From Acanthosepion pharaonis (Eukaryota; Mollusca; Cephalopoda; Sepiida; Sepiidae), in contig CAHIKZ030004296.1 of the NCBI GenBank assembly GCA_903632075.3, positions 1,807,001 through 1,871,000 of the forward strand: a stretch of 64,000 nucleotides of DNA. The letters are read 5' to 3'. Positions 31,801 to 46,182 of this stretch are shown here, in pieces. A program made the translations under genes and the position numbers. Position 1 is the first letter of the stretch, and each line of letters begins with the position of its first letter. The notes beneath the pieces were generated by a model, which was not told the origin of the DNA, made no database searches, and saw only the letters and a program-made list of their open reading frames with translations.

Positions 31801-32368
31801 TTGTTTTAGGGAGCAAAACAATTTGTTTTTCTTTCCTTTTCCACACGCTTATTGCTTTCCTTCCACTTTCATTGTGGTTTGTCTGTCCATCAAGTTGCAT
31901 GATATGTGATCAAGCCTCTCCACCAACTGATTTTTCACCGACTCATATAGCCACTTTTCTACCCTCAATTCCTTGTTTTTTTTCTTTTCACATTATAATT
32001 ATTGGGTAGGCAGGTAGTATCAATTATGACAATTCTTTTATAATTTCTTTGGAAAGATTATATTTAGCAAGACTTCAATGAGAGAAACTTATTTGCACAT
32101 TTTTGTGTGCATCTAATTTAGAGAGTGTCACAAGTCATAAATATGATTTGCATTGGTGTCACTTATTATTGTGGAAGACATTGTAAATATACATACAAAA
32201 CAACTGCATAATAAATATTTTTTTTTTTTTAAATTCACCCCAAGCAAGGCAATAATGCCACTGGGAGTGAAAGAAAATTAGAAGACTAGAAGTAATTGCA
32301 AACCCAATCTGAAATAGAGAGCAAAAGGTTAGACCTCTACTCCTGTGCAAAAGATAGGGGAGCAGTGT

Positions 32369-32372
<4 letters not shown>

Positions 32373-32412
<40 letters not shown>
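32373..32412. repeat. (TA)n microsatellite
   Basis: Pure TA run. Confidence 0.95.
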
Positions 32413-32418
<6 letters not shown>

Positions 32419-32536
32419 CACAAGAGAGAAACTGCAAAATAAAAATATAAAAATCCACATTACAAGCAAAAACGTTTGCAGTTTTTCTCTTTTTAAAATA
32501 TACACTTTTCTTTCATTGGAACAACTAACCATTTCC

Positions 32537-32545
<9 letters not shown>

Positions 32546-32570
<25 letters not shown>

Positions 32571-32571
32571 T
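32546..32571. repeat. (TG)n microsatellite
   Basis: TG repeats after ATATATATATG. Confidence 0.9.
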
Positions 32572-32808
32572 GTGGACAAGGAAACATGGAACACCAGCAT
32601 GGATGTCCATTCAAAACTCATAGGATAACCTGAGAATACTACTGAAAAATTCAAGAAAGAAAACAAGATATGATATAATGTTGAGAGGGAAATAATTTAT
32701 TTTCATTTTTAACAATATTAACATATAAAAATACAAGGAATAAATATGAATAATAAACCCCTACCAAATCAAAGAGGAAGAAAAATAAGAAGGGGGGGGG
32801 ACCAAAAA

Positions 32809-32813
<5 letters not shown>

Positions 32814-32848
<35 letters not shown>
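32814..32848. repeat. (TA)n microsatellite
   Basis: TA run between G- and A-rich tracts. Confidence 0.95.
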
Positions 32849-32852
<4 letters not shown>

Positions 32853-33619
32853 GGGTGGTAACAAGAAGTCACAAGGAGGGAAAAAAAAAGTAAATTGGAT
32901 TCAAATACGTTATCTTCAAGATTTTATATACATGTGATAGTTTACAATTTTTTTTTTTTGTGCGTGTAGAAAAAGGCCAGTAAGAAACAATTTTATATCG
33001 AATAGGATTGAGTTGCTTTTTCAAATTATCATATATATATATGATAAAAAAAAAAAAATCACCAGTGTTAAGGCAAATTTTGTGCATAAATTCTGCTGAG
33101 TTATCTCCCCTCCGATTTTAGCTGTGTCTGTATAAAATATTTAAAATAGATATATATCTGCAAAGATTTTACGAAATCATTAATTTTTTTTCCCTTTTAT
33201 CAGAGTATCCCGTTTGTTGTTTTTTTTGGGGGGTGGGGGAGGAAGAAATAAAAAATGTTCCATATGTTGGAATAAAATAATGCAATAAATTCAAAGTATT
33301 TTTTTGTGGGGGTGGGTGGGGGTTGGAATCATACCACTTAGGATTGTGACTTTTACAAAACAGACAGCTGATGAGAATAAGGAAAAAGCATCTGGACTAA
33401 TTTGGCCTGGTATTTATCAAAGTTACATGATGGGTTATAGTATCATTAGTACTTTTAAACACTAATAATATTTTTATGATTTTTTTCAGTCCTCCATAAC
33501 TCAGTGAAATTTTTTTTTTTTTTTTTGGTACAAAGATCTAAACTCATACAGAGTAGGTTATTATAAATTCTTTAGGGAAGAAATTAGTCTATACTATGGA
33601 AGTGCATCTATTAGTTTAA

Positions 33620-33792
33620 TATCTACTTATTTCCACCAAAACATCAATTGTAGATGCCTGCTGTTTAAGGCCTTAAAACATTTTATTTCCAAAGGCATGA
33701 ACCCTAAGTTCCCCTTTTGTTATTAGTTAAGTGGGTGCTGCCTTAAACTTATGTACACAGAATCTTGATTTATCATCTTCATCAGTCATAAA
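33620..33792. repeat. Low-copy direct repeat, copy B
   Basis: Second copy of the 31600-31800 repeat (AAACATCAATTGTAGATGCC, AAGGCATGAACCCTAAGTTC, TTAGTTAAGTGGGTGCTGCC). Confidence 0.8.
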
Positions 33793-35040
33793 AGACTTCT
33801 TTAGACTAAATTTTATTTATTTATTTTTTTATTAAATGGATGTTGGGGTGGGAGTGAGGAGTCAGAAAATTAATTTAAATCATTTAATCTAAAGAAATGT
33901 TTTTGAAGCATGAAATGCGTCAAATAGGATTTTTTACCATTTTGTCATTACACAAGTTAAATGATAACCATTTACGAGGGGGTGCTGAAAAGTGTTTTTT
34001 TTTTTTTTTTTTTTTTTTTGTTTGTGCATCCCCCTGATCAATATCAAGGTTTTGTCTCACAAACAAGATTCAGGAGGGGGACCCATATATGTCACATTAA
34101 TTGTAGTTGGTTTTTAAGATGTATGTAATATACCAGGCTGGTATGTATTACCTCCTGACCAGAGGGGACCTGACTGGGAGCCCCAGTTAGTGCTATGCCA
34201 CCCTCCTCATTCTCTTATCAACATTTGCTGTTTTCTATCTACATTTATATAAGTCACAAAATTAAACCAAGCACAACTGATTATTAAAGGACAAATTTTT
34301 TGCAGTCTTTGACGTAATTTGAGGACATTTTTTCTTCATCTAAATCCTTTTGCTCGTGCTAAGTCTTGAAAAAACACCATACAAAATTCACTATTTTTTT
34401 ATCTATAATGTTAAATGTGTTAAAATTATTCAACTTTTTAACAAAAAAAATCTCAAGCTGATGTTATAAATTGCTGCAAAACATTGATTTATTTAAGATG
34501 GGATGATCTATTATGACATGTCTCTAATTTGTATTTAGATACATTGTATTTATTTTCAAATTTTTTATTTGAATTGTTCACCTATATTACATCTGATTAA
34601 TTATTGTACATAATTAGGTTAGAATAAAATTTATATTTTATATGAATTCTGCCTTATGAAAATTGAGATGTAGTAGAGTGGGGGGAGGCATGAGGATAGA
34701 CAGGTTTTACATGGTGGATGAGTGAGTAGGAATGGAGGCTGGTAGGAGTACAAAAGGTTATGGCACACTAAGTTTCCAATGCCCTCTTAAAAATATTGAA
34801 AACTTTCTCACATATCTAATATAATCCTCTGCTAAATACCTTGGCTGTGTTATGTGTCTGGCTACTTGCTTCCAAGCACACGTGTTAGCTAAGGTAGTTA
34901 TCCAATACTTGTTACAAATGCCAGCTCAGGTACATTTATTTTTGATCTCACCTGTGACTTATATTGCAATTTTGCTGAGCAGACCATAGTTACAGTTTCT
35001 GGTAGAGATCACATAATGGAGTGTCAAAAGGACAGCCCCC
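33793..35040. other. Intergenic sequence, no gene
   Basis: Contains a 27-nt T-run at about 33993-34019. The short repeat TTGCTGAGCAGACCATAGTT, ACAGTTTCTGGTAGAGA and CGCATAAT-like words (34960-35040) is shared with 62185-62290. Confidence 0.5.
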
Positions 35041-35049
35041 CCCCTTGAA

Positions 35050-35592
35050 AGTGCAATTATGTTAACTCTTCAGCAATGTTTATTATTTTAAAAAGCAAAG
35101 TTTAGAATTTTAATAAAACTTAAACACATGAAAATTAATTTATAAATTTTCTTTGTTCTTGAGAGTTGAGAATAAAAATAATAAACACCATTTAACCATT
35201 TATTAGATTGTTTATTTAGACTATATTTATTGGAATGGTTGGTAAAACATCAGCTAATTGTCAATTGATTCAAACTTTATAAAATGGTAAATAATGATTT
35301 CCTTAATTGGTTCACATATTTGATTAATTTAGTAAATTTCTATAAATTTATGAATAAAAAAATCGTTTTCATATTCATTTCTTTATAAATTTAAAAAAAA
35401 TAAATATTGCAATTGTATTAGTTTTTTTTAGAAAGTTGTAAATATAAAATTCTTGTAAATAAACAATCTAATAAATAAATAGTATTTAATATTTTTGCTG
35501 TAAATTCTCAAGAACAAAAAAGATGTATAAATTCATTTTCATCATATGTTTAGGTTTTATTAAAATGTCAAGGAATGAAGGTAGTTAAAATG
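35050..35592. repeat. Large inverted repeat, arms ~140-170 bp
   Basis: The left arm (about 35090-35222: TTTTAATAAAACTTAAACAC, TTTGTTCTTGAGAGTT, TTATTAGATTGTTTATTTAG) pairs with the right arm (about 35455-35575: TAAACAATCTAATAAATAAA, AATTCTCAAGAACAAAAAAG, TTAGGTTTTATTAAAATG). The spacer is about 230 bp and very AT-rich. No coding capacity. Confidence 0.8.
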
Positions 35593-35593
35593 A

Positions 35594-35633
35594 TAGCAAT
35601 GTCAAGAGAAAAACTGTCCTCTTGACATTGCTT
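35594..35633. other. Perfect 14-bp hairpin
   Basis: AGCAATGTCAAGAG / CTCTTGACATTGCT around a 10-nt loop, then a T-run, just outside the large inverted repeat. Confidence 0.8.
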
Positions 35634-35639
35634 TTTTGT

Positions 35640-36752
35640 GGGCACAAAGGTTCAAGACTGCCAATATTTCTTTAAATTTTTTTTTTTTTCAAAAACATTA
35701 ATATAATATTTAAAGTACTAAAGAAAGAAAATGTACCACAAGTTTTTATGTTACCAATGCTGTCAGATCAATGATTCTCAAATGGCAGGCACACTTGGCT
35801 TATAAGGGAGGGACTTAACCAGAGGAGGAATTTCAGTCCTAAGTGGAAGAAAAAGAATTACTCGATGACTCTACTCAAAATAGGAAACTTAAGGAAACCT
35901 GGAATTTAAGAGGGGGAATTTGACCGGAAGCTGAGAAGTGCTTGTGTAGGTAAATTAGTTAAGTTTTATTAAAAAGGTATTTTTAAGTCTAAAATGTTTT
36001 CACCTTCCCAACAGCCTTTTTTGTTATATAGACATTTTTTTCTTTTTCTATTTGGTGGTGGTATCATCATAATTAAGGTGTTCAAGTTTTAATTTATAAA
36101 GTTTTTGCCAACTGGTTAACTTTGAAAATTTTTTTTTCTTTTTGTTTAAAGCATTTTCTCAGATTCAGATATAGTTAACTTTTCTTTCTTTTTCTCAAAT
36201 TCAGAAATTTAAGTTTTCTTACAGATCTTTTACCTCAAGTAATTGTAGTTAAATAAGAAATGTTTTTTTTTTTTTTCAGAGACAAAGTCTCTATTGGTTG
36301 GCTATTTATCACTGCTTACGAGTGAGAGAATGTATTTTGGAGATAAAAAAAAAAAAAAAATTTAAAATGGCTATATGCAAGGATTGAAGCACAGCAGTTA
36401 AAATCCTCTTGGCACAGCCATTTCTTGTGTATAGAAGAAACGATTGGTATTTTCTTATTTCATTAAAACCCTATCATTTCTATTTTTACAAACTGGCCAT
36501 AATATTTGGGCTGGGGTGAGGTAAAAAGTTTTGGATCAACTAATATAGTTAATCGCAAAACATGTCTCAATATTACGGACAGAAATTGATAAAAAATAAA
36601 GAAATAAAAAAACATAAGTGAGAGTAAGGAGAGAAGAAAAAACGTGAAAGAGAGTCAAAGGATTTTGGAAAGAATGGAAGGAAGAGAGAGAAGGTTGGAA
36701 GGAAGTAAAAGTGAGAGAGAAAAGATCAGAAGGAAGAAAAAGTGTGTCAAAA

Positions 36753-36805
<53 letters not shown>

Positions 36806-37600
36806 AAGATTATGAAGGAAAAAAAAAAGAGGATCAGAATGATTTTGTTCTTTCCTTTTTCAGTTCTACAAAAGGATATTTTCTGTATATTTCATGTCCT
36901 GTAGACGATCATTTTCAGGTGAAGAAAAATAAAAAAGTTAAATTATTTAAAACTTACCAGATTTCTATATTTTTAAAATTAAATATTTCAATTTATACAA
37001 ATTTCTATTTGCAAGAGTTTAGTTTACTTAAATAAAATGAAATTCCCGTATTGAAGCATAGTAGCCAAAGTTCATTCATTGAAATCTTTAGCCATAAGTA
37101 CAATTAAAAAAAAAATTCTAATAAATACCACTAAAAACAAGAAAATTATTGTTTTTTTTAATTACTTGTGATATTCAAAATTTTATTTAATATTTGATTG
37201 TTTTAGTTTTGTTGTCAGTTTATGCAAACCTTTTAAAAAATAACATTATTTAAATATTTAAAACATTAAAATACATTTCTCTTAATTTGAACATGATTTA
37301 TGATATCAAAAGAATCATACGTTATTATCCAGTTAATGATCTATATATCGTTCAATATATTAGATAATATACTATATTGCTTGTAAAATAACCAGAATAT
37401 ACGCTTAAAGAGTTACCTCCCTTATTACATTTACACAAATTGTCAGATTCTCTCCCTTAGTTTATTGAATTAGCTTTTCCAATAAAGATTTTTATCTTAT
37501 TCCAAATAAGAAGTTTTTTCATTTTTTTTATATTCAAAATACGATGAGATTAAGTTATTTTGCTTAATTTTCTCTATTGAAGTTAATAGCTTTGAAATAA
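35640..37600. other. Intergenic sequence, no gene; purine-rich and (GA)n tracts
   Basis: 36600-36830 is purine-rich with (GA)n at about 36757-36800. T- and A-runs at 36263 and 36346. Nothing coding. Confidence 0.55.
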
Positions 37601-37883
37601 ATTTTATTCAAATGTTTTATTCATAAGAATCTCTTTGTTTGCTAAACTACTTGGCATTGATTTTAATTTTTTTTTTTCTAAAGATTGTGTGTACAATTTA
37701 CAAAATATGTGTGCATGAGAGCCAATGAAATAAAAAAGTGGGTGGTAGGAGGAAAAACTAGAATAATTTTCTCCATTCAAAAAATATTCAGAAAATAACG
37801 TGTTTTCTAGACTGAGTAGAAGTAGACCCTCCAGAAGATGAGTCTTCTGGGTCAAACAAACAAACAAAACTGATCAATTTTTC

Positions 37884-37955
<72 letters not shown>

Positions 37956-38145
37956 ATGTATGTATGAGAGAATGAGATGATTTGAATTTGTTTTATAAGC
38001 AACATTGTTAGTTTGATACTAAAGAAGGATTGGTGGAGGAGGTATAGAAAGAAAGGAGGTGGGGTGGGTGGGATTCATCTTCAGTCAGTTAACTGTCCAA
38101 GTTCTCGGACACGCTGACCAACAAGTTCATTTTGCAGAGTAAACC
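37600..38145 (-). other. Presumed 3' untranslated region of MYLIP
   Basis: It follows the MYLIP stop codon on the minus strand. AATAAA hexamers occur on the minus strand near 37617 and elsewhere, but I cannot pick the site used. It includes a (TA)n(TG)n tract at 37890-37960. Confidence 0.35.
37890..37955. repeat. (TA)n-(TG)n microsatellite
   Basis: 50 bp of TA, then TG repeats. Confidence 0.95.
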
Positions 38146-38364
38146 TCATTTGTGTCTTTCAATGTCTGGCAGTGGTAAATAAACTTTTTGAATTTGTTTG
38201 ATTTCTTCACGGCAGAGTGGACAAGCCTTGACGTGACCAGCACACATTTTGCAGCAGACCAGATGACCACACGGACAAAGCACAGTTGAAATTGGAGCAT
38301 CCATACAAACACGGCATGTGAAGGAAACCCGAAGCGTGTGTAATTCCTGTTTTAAACATTCCAC
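38146..38364 (-). CDS. MYLIP: MYLIP last exon: RING finger and C-terminus
   Basis: The acceptor TTTTAAAAG precedes GTG GAA TGT (phase 0). Residues 17-51 of the exon form a C3HC4 RING: C17-x2-C20, C32-x-H34, C38-x2-C41 and C48-x2-C51. The sequence after it, IKQIQKVYLPLP, matches the conserved VYLP end that supports RING dimerisation in the vertebrate protein. The stop TGA is at 38146-38148. The C-terminus is a few residues shorter than in vertebrates. Confidence 0.93.
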   Translation of the reverse strand: MECLKQELHTLRVSFTCRVCMDAPISTVLCPCGHLVCCKMCAGHVKACPLCREEIKQIQKVYLPLPDIERHK

Positions 38365-39493
38365 CTTTTAAAAATAAGAACAAATGAACACATTAGAGTT
38401 TTACAGTTTAAATTTTACCTCAATTTATTAAGGTAACTAGTTGAAGAGGAAGAAAGTGAAAAATAAAAAAAAAATAAAAAATTTTCTTACTTCCCTAGAG
38501 AAAAGAAATAGAAGATTATTAAGTGAACAATGTTTGATTAAATACTTTTCACTAATGGAAGGAGGCATTATGAATTGTGTGTAAGCAGGCAACAAAAAGC
38601 CAGAAAAAAGAGGGTTTGGTTTGGTTTATTTTATATTATTTGGTTTGGCATATCAACCTCAATGGATTATTTAATGCTGACAACATTTTTAGGATAGATT
38701 CATATGAATAGAATATGTATTCTTTGGTTTAGATTGGTTTATTTTGTTTTACGGCATATCAACCTCAATGGGTTATTTAATGCCGACAATATTTTTTTTA
38801 TTGCTGGTAATAATTTTTTTTCAAAAAAGCATTGTTGGTCATATTTAACTATTTGCCCATAGCTGGGACCCTAACAGGTGCTACAACCCCGGGTCAGGTG
38901 GACCTGGGAACATCAGCAATTGAGGTGGTTCCACACTCCTCAAAACCTCCTGATCAGAGGCCTTGCTGCTGGATGTAGTTTAATGTCTTACCCAGGACGC
39001 AGATGTAATTTAACTTCTTACCCAAGACGAAGAAACAAAGAGGGAAGTACATTTTTATGGATGTTCTGTTGCATTGATAAGGCATTTTTTGGACAACTTA
39101 GGTAAGTGGAAGAGGAGGAGAGAGTTATGACAACTAATAGGTCAATTTGATAGATTTAGTACAAGAGCTGGGCAAAGGTATGTTACTTCCCTGTTTTGGA
39201 TAAGGGTAAAAGCACTGAGGAGGAGTAGTTTGATTCTTCCATTCTTGAACCAAGACTCTATAGATACATAATTAAGAATGGAGAAAAATATTGTACTGCT
39301 GATCTTCCTGCCAGATTTGAAAATGAACATTCAAAATTGTGGGTTTTGTTTTGGCTTGAACATTAACTTTTTGGCATCCATGTTAAATGCACAAATATCT
39401 CTAGGATAAGAATCACTGAAGAATTTAATTATTGAATATCACTGAATACAACCAAAGTTCAGATGAAAGGAAAATAAGGTTGGAGAAGATGTG

Positions 39494-39534
<41 letters not shown>

Positions 39535-41066
39535 AGAGAGAGAGAAAAAAAAAAGAAAAAAAAGAAGAAAAAAAAAAGAAGAAAGATCAGCATTCACAAT
39601 CCTGGCTTTTATCTGGGTTTGAACACTGGCATTATATATCTTAAAAGTGGTTACTCTTTGATAATGATTTGGGAAGCAGACATTACCTACATATTTTCTG
39701 TAAACTTTTTAGTAGGTTCAAGTCAGTGGTTTTATTGCCTTGCTTGGTGAAATTATTAAAAAAAAAAAGAAACTAAAACACATTGGGTTACTGAGTGTGA
39801 AAGAATACAAGAAAAAAATTAAAGAGAGAACAATAAAAGAACAAGAATTAAGAAGACAGATGACGAGTGACATTACATTTAAATTTTTGAAGATCAAAGT
39901 TGACTGGAAAGTAAGAAGCCAAAAGAGTTCCACAAGCAAGATGTGGGAGAGAAGAAACTGTTAGCATAGGACTTATGATTACATGTAGCCAATTCAATTG
40001 TAAAATGATGAGACCTTGCTGCCAATCTAGTACTGTGCTTAAATTCATATAGTCTAGTTACCAGAGAAGAAAGTGATATTTATTTTGTGAAATACAAAAA
40101 TATGGCACAAGGCCAGATAGGGGGATGGGGAAAGGCTAGTCTTCAAACTGTCTTGTATTTAGACTTCACTAACCAGAATTACTGACTTTAAACATACCAA
40201 AATAATCCTGACACCAAAGCAACATTCGTATTACTGTCACCATAATACCTCAGGGTCTCAATGAAGTCTTAAATAGTCCCCATATGCACAATTTGTTTGT
40301 GAGGGTGGGGAATATAAATAACAATTTAAAAATTTAACCCCATTAGAACAATTACCATAAAAATATTTATAGCATTAATTTATTCACATAGCACAGGGAA
40401 GCTATATTATGATGGTGGAAAAGTGACTGAAACTGAGATGCCAGGTCAGCACCAATAATATTGCAGATTCTATGTATTTTATCAAAAATCTCTAAGTACA
40501 TAGCAGAAGTACCAGACCAGATATGACAGCAATATTCAATGCAAGGATGAATGGTAGGCTTATAAATGTGTCAGGTAGATTCAGGTTAGTCAAATTTGAG
40601 TACAGTTGATCATAAATTAGTTTTTTTTTTTTTTTTTTTTTTTTTTAGAGTGTATATAATGTAAATGTATTTACATTGATTTTACTATACAAATCAAAAT
40701 GAAGACCATCAGTAATGGTCATGAATTAATGTAAGCATTATTTACAAAATAAGGATCTTAAGTATATATTTTTTTTATCATTAGTAGCCAGATCACATTG
40801 GCAAGTGACACTGATGTCAGTAGTGGAGTTGCCTAGAATTTATTAAAAGTTGCTTCTAAAAGAAAATTGTGAAATTCAGTGCTTACCTCTTCTGCTTCAT
40901 CTTTATTTATTTGTGCTTTTTCATCAGCAAGACATCCAGTTGAGGAGTTCCTGTCATCATTTAATTCTTGGCTCATCATATACAGTTTTCGCCGGACATG
41001 ATCATGTACTTCTCTGCTTGTCCGTTTGATATCAAATATATAACTTTTACCTGTTTTAATTGTAAG

Positions 41067-41100
<34 letters not shown>

Positions 41101-41344
41101 ATTCTTGTAAAGAAAGATACCACACTGAAATTTTTTTTTTTTCTCTTTGATTTAAATTAAATTTAAATAAGGGAATGACTCCTATCTAAAATATAGGAGA
41201 AAGCCAGAAGATGGAGGTCATATCGGCAAGATCATTGAATATTGAAATGCATTTCTCCACAAATTATAACAATAATTTAAAATCAATCATTTTCTTACAA
41301 AAAAAAAAAAAATGACACACAGCAAGGCACAGGTAATTCGGCTA

Positions 41345-41392
<48 letters not shown>

Positions 41393-44058
41393 TGAAAGTA
41401 GAAGCACTGAAAGTATTGTTGGGCTTGATTAATGTTTCTTTTTTTTAAAAATTTAATCAATTCCAACATTTTGTTCTTTACAGTTTATATTAAATCTGCC
41501 AATTTTGACTTCTTTAAATTTAATTTTTTAGCCTTTGATCAACCAGTACGAGAAAGATTTTCAAATCTTGAAGTGATGCAATCCTTGTAAAAAGTTTAGA
41601 ATTTGATTGAAGTGAAGATGATTTTTATAATATTCTCTCTTCTTGCTTTCAATAAACAGATTTTCATTTTTGTAGTAACACATTTTTCTAAAGAGAAAAA
41701 AAAATTCTATGAAACTGATCCTTTGCCCATCACACACAATTATAGAGACCAAGGGAAGCACTACACATGCCTTTCTCACTATAATAATAATAATAATAAT
41801 AATAATAAAGCATAAAAAAAAAAAAAATTGAAACCAAAAAAGAAAAAAAATTATTTGCATTAATTTTGTGCATTAATTTTTATAAATGCAAAAAACAGAA
41901 ACAAACAAACAAAAAAAAAAACAAAAAAAACCCAAAAAAAACAACAAAAAAAACAACAAAAAAAACAAAAAACAAAAAAAACACTAATGAAGGAAAACTA
42001 GAAATACTAACCTAAAGACGTGTTTTCATTAAATAATGATACCAAAGTTCCCTTGAGATCTCGACAGAACTGGGTGGAGACAATACTGCGTACTGTATCA
42101 CATCGATAGAAGGAATGTGTTTCTGTCATACAGCGATAGAGAGCCTTGGCTGCTTTTTGACTGACCAATTTAAAGCCGATTGTGCTGCCTTCTTCACAGG
42201 AAGTAGAATTGGGTTTGTTTAACTGGACAAATACACAGCGGCTTGCCAGGGTAGCCAACTGCATCATGTGAAAGTTAATACTGCAAAGAAAGACATTTTT
42301 ATTTTTAAATGTTGCTAGATTTGAAGTTGCTAAATGGGGAGGGGGAATTTAGGAGTAACTTTAAAAATGTTTGTTACTTGATCTCTTTATAATTTTGGTT
42401 TTACAAAAAGAAAAAAGTGCAAGAATTGGGGAGGGGTTAACAAACAAAGGAAAAGGAAAAAAAGAATTGAGAAAGAAAAATGAAAGACTGAGGTTGAGGC
42501 GAGATCAGGGGAAGAATTAGAAAATTTTAGATAGAATGAGGTATTTGCTTGTGCTTACCAACCCGTTCAAATCTAGGGTTAATCATTATCTTCTCCACAT
42601 ATTCTCATAAACTATGCCCCTTGCCTCTTACTCTGTAACCCTCTACTTTGAGTGGGTATTGAGCCTTGTACAGAGCAAACAGTATTGTTAAAGAAAGAAA
42701 GAACCCCCCACCCAAAAAAAAACACAAACAAAAAACAAAAAAAATGATACATAATGTGTTTGTTTTTTCTATTTGTTATTTTTATAAATAAGTAATTGTT
42801 TTGGTTTTTATAACAAAATTACGTTTTTCAAATAAATTTATTCTCTGCTCTGAAAATTGATTTGGATTTGTTTAATACCATATGAACACCTTATGTGTCA
42901 TTTAATAGCCGAAATTTAATTTTCTTAGGAACTTTGTACTAATATAAGTTATTCTACTTTCACAATTGAATACATGGCAGATGATAGCTTTTATGCATAT
43001 ACTTGTTTGTGTGGAACATGATTACTAGAGGCAGTGGGTGATAAGTATGTTTTATGTTATAGTTTTGCTGAAGTTATATTTTGCAATACAGTTTGATTTC
43101 TTTAAGAAATTGTAGGATATTATACTGATTAATGTCATGAAAGTTCTTTTATGTTGGTTGATGTATTGTTGTCAGTTAAGTGCCATATCTTTTGATACAT
43201 GACTGACAAGGCAGATTTTTTCCTGCAGCAGGTTGCCATTTCTTTCTGTGTTAGACTGAAGTTGTCATTTTACTATAAATATGTATTGTTGGTAATTTTT
43301 TTTTTTATATAAAAATGTAATTTTATACTTTCATAGGGTTTTGTTTTTGCTTGAAAGTTTACTGTTTGCCCATACATGGGACCCTAACTGGTGCTACCAC
43401 CCCAGGTCAGGGTGAATTTGGAAACACACCTCAAAACCTTCAATCTCCTGATCAGAGGCTTGTTGACCATAAAGAGGTAACCACCTCAGCATTTAGATCA
43501 CACTTAAAGAGTAAAGTGAAGTAAACAATGCTGGCAATAGTATACTTTGAAAATCTAACAAACATAGATTGATAACTATTTCATATACACCATATGACAA
43601 AATGTATAAATCTATTGAAGTATTTTCATTACAGGTTTTCTGATAACATTGTAGGACAGACCCCAAATTATTGTAGACCCAAAGTAAGGGACATCATTGC
43701 TTGTATATAAATGAAACAATATTTCAAAATTTCATAAAAATCATCTTGACATACAAAAAATACCATTTGTATATTAAATACTTTTTTTTTTATATGCAAC
43801 TTAGGATTTTGACCAGTACTGGGATTCCATACTTTTTGTGCAAGAATTAGGACTCAAGTTGCTTAAATTTTTTTATCCTTGAATTTAAGTAACTTGGGCA
43901 TAGTTCTGTTTTCAGGCATTTTTAAGGGTTGCTAACATCAAGAAGTCATCTTTTTGACAAATCGACTATGTTGTGATTTGAACCTGGGTCTCATTGTGGG
44001 AAAGTCAACATTTTAACCACTCAGTTACGTGGCTGTACAATTACTCTCTCATTCACAT

Positions 44059-44137
<79 letters not shown>

Positions 44138-44341
44138 AGGATTACTACAGATAAAATTTGGCACTTAGCTGATAGATGTTATATTCACCACCTCAACTCT
44201 GGAATTTTGTAGACAAAACATTTTGTAATTGTTCTGTCCACTCATCAGGAGTTTTCAGCAATTGACTGCAGATTTTCTCATTTTTCTTATTTTATATTAA
44301 GTTAGAAATTAATTCATGTGCTAGTTATTAATGTGAGGTTG

Positions 44342-44379
<38 letters not shown>

Positions 44380-46182
44380 AAGAGAAAAGGTAAACTTTTT
44401 GATAGTGTAGTATTTCGTACACCCCTGAGGTACTTTATCAAGGTAAATATAAAGATTTTATTTTGCAGCATATATTTATAAACAGAAGTAATATTGTTAA
44501 ACTTTAAAATTTAAGAACACTAAAATATTAACGCTAACTGTGAAAATAATGGTAAACTATGGAGGATGCTAAGTGATGTAATTTAATGCCTAATAAACAA
44601 AAGTAAGTAAATGTTGATTTTTATTTTCTTATTTATATATACAGTGGGGGGAAATAAATATTCGTACACATAAAAATTGTATTTTTATAAATGTAAAAGC
44701 CTTAACTAAAACAAATTTTGTTACATTTTATGTGTAAAGGTACATTTTATTAAAAAATAGTAAACTTAATTCCTATTCTAACAGAAATTAATGCATTTTT
44801 TCATTTTAACTAATGAAAAAGTATTCGAACAAAACAAAAAAGCATATTAACTTAATTTAATACTTTATTGAGTTCAACAGCTACCAGTTTATTCCTGTAC
44901 GTTTCAGCTAATGATTTGCACACATTGAGTGGTATTTTGTCCCATTCTTCTTGGCATATTGTCTTCAAATTCTTGATATTTGTTGGTGCTCTTTTCCCAA
45001 TTTGAATTTTTCTCGATTGGGTTCAAGTCTGGGGACTGACTTGGCCATTGCAAGACATCAACGTTACTTTCAGCTAACCATTTCCTTGTAGATCTAGTGG
45101 TATGCTTAGGATCATTATCCAGTTGGAAAACCCAATTAGGAGGTAGCTGAAGTCTCTCAACAGAACGCATTAAATTGTCTTGCAGGATTTTTTGGTAGCT
45201 TTCGGCATTCATCTTGCCATCTATTATTGATATTCTGCCAACACCTTTTGCAGAAAAACAGCCCCAGATCATGATACTGTCACCACCAAACTTTACAGTG
45301 TTCTTTGGTAAGTAGGCATCACCGTCCTTTCTCCACACATGATTTCGATAATTATGACCAAACAACTCTATTTTAGTTTCATCTGTCCATAGTACTTTTT
45401 CACAAAACGAATATTCTTTATCCTTATGCTCTCTAACGAATTTTAGCCTAGCATCTCTGTGTTGTTTCAAGAGGAGTGGAGTCTTCCTTGGGATGCATGA
45501 TTTCAGACTGTTTTTGTGTAGTTCATTACTTATTGTACACTTGGTTACTTTAATCCCTAATGCACGCAGATGTTCCTGCAGCTCTTCTCAGGTAACCTGT
45601 GGATTTTGTTGGATCTGGCGTCCTAATATCCTTGCTGATCTTAGAGAAATCTTCCTCAGAGCACCTGTTTGTCTTTGGTTTTCGACTGTTACGAGTTTTA
45701 AACCTTTCAATGAACGAAGCAATTGTAGTAAAAGGAATATTCAGGTTGTTAGAAATCGTTCTGTAACTGTTCCCATCTTTCCAAAGAGAAAAAATGTGTC
45801 GTTTTTGTGAAATAGTCAATTCTTTACCTTTAGGCATTATTAGAACCTTCTCGTAAAACTAGAAATTGCAGAATGCTCTGATAATGGCTAATAGCGTTAA
45901 CTATAATTACTGATAACATTACTGGAACATTCTAGAATATACTTTTTTCATAATTGATTATTTTATTCTAATAATTGATTTGTACGAATACTTTTTTCAC
46001 CAGTTAGAATTAAAAAAAAAAAATACATTAATTTCTGTTAGAATAAGAAGTAATTAAGTTTATTATCATTTTTAATAGTATGTGTCTTTATACATAAAAT
46101 GTGTCGAGATTTGTTTTATTTAAGGCTTTTACATTTATAAAAATACAATTTTTCAAGTGTACGAATATTTATTTCCTCCTAC

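Noticed and set aside
38127..38312. Alternative minus-strand frame over the RING exon
   Set aside because: Shadow of the MYLIP RING frame, without any conserved motif.
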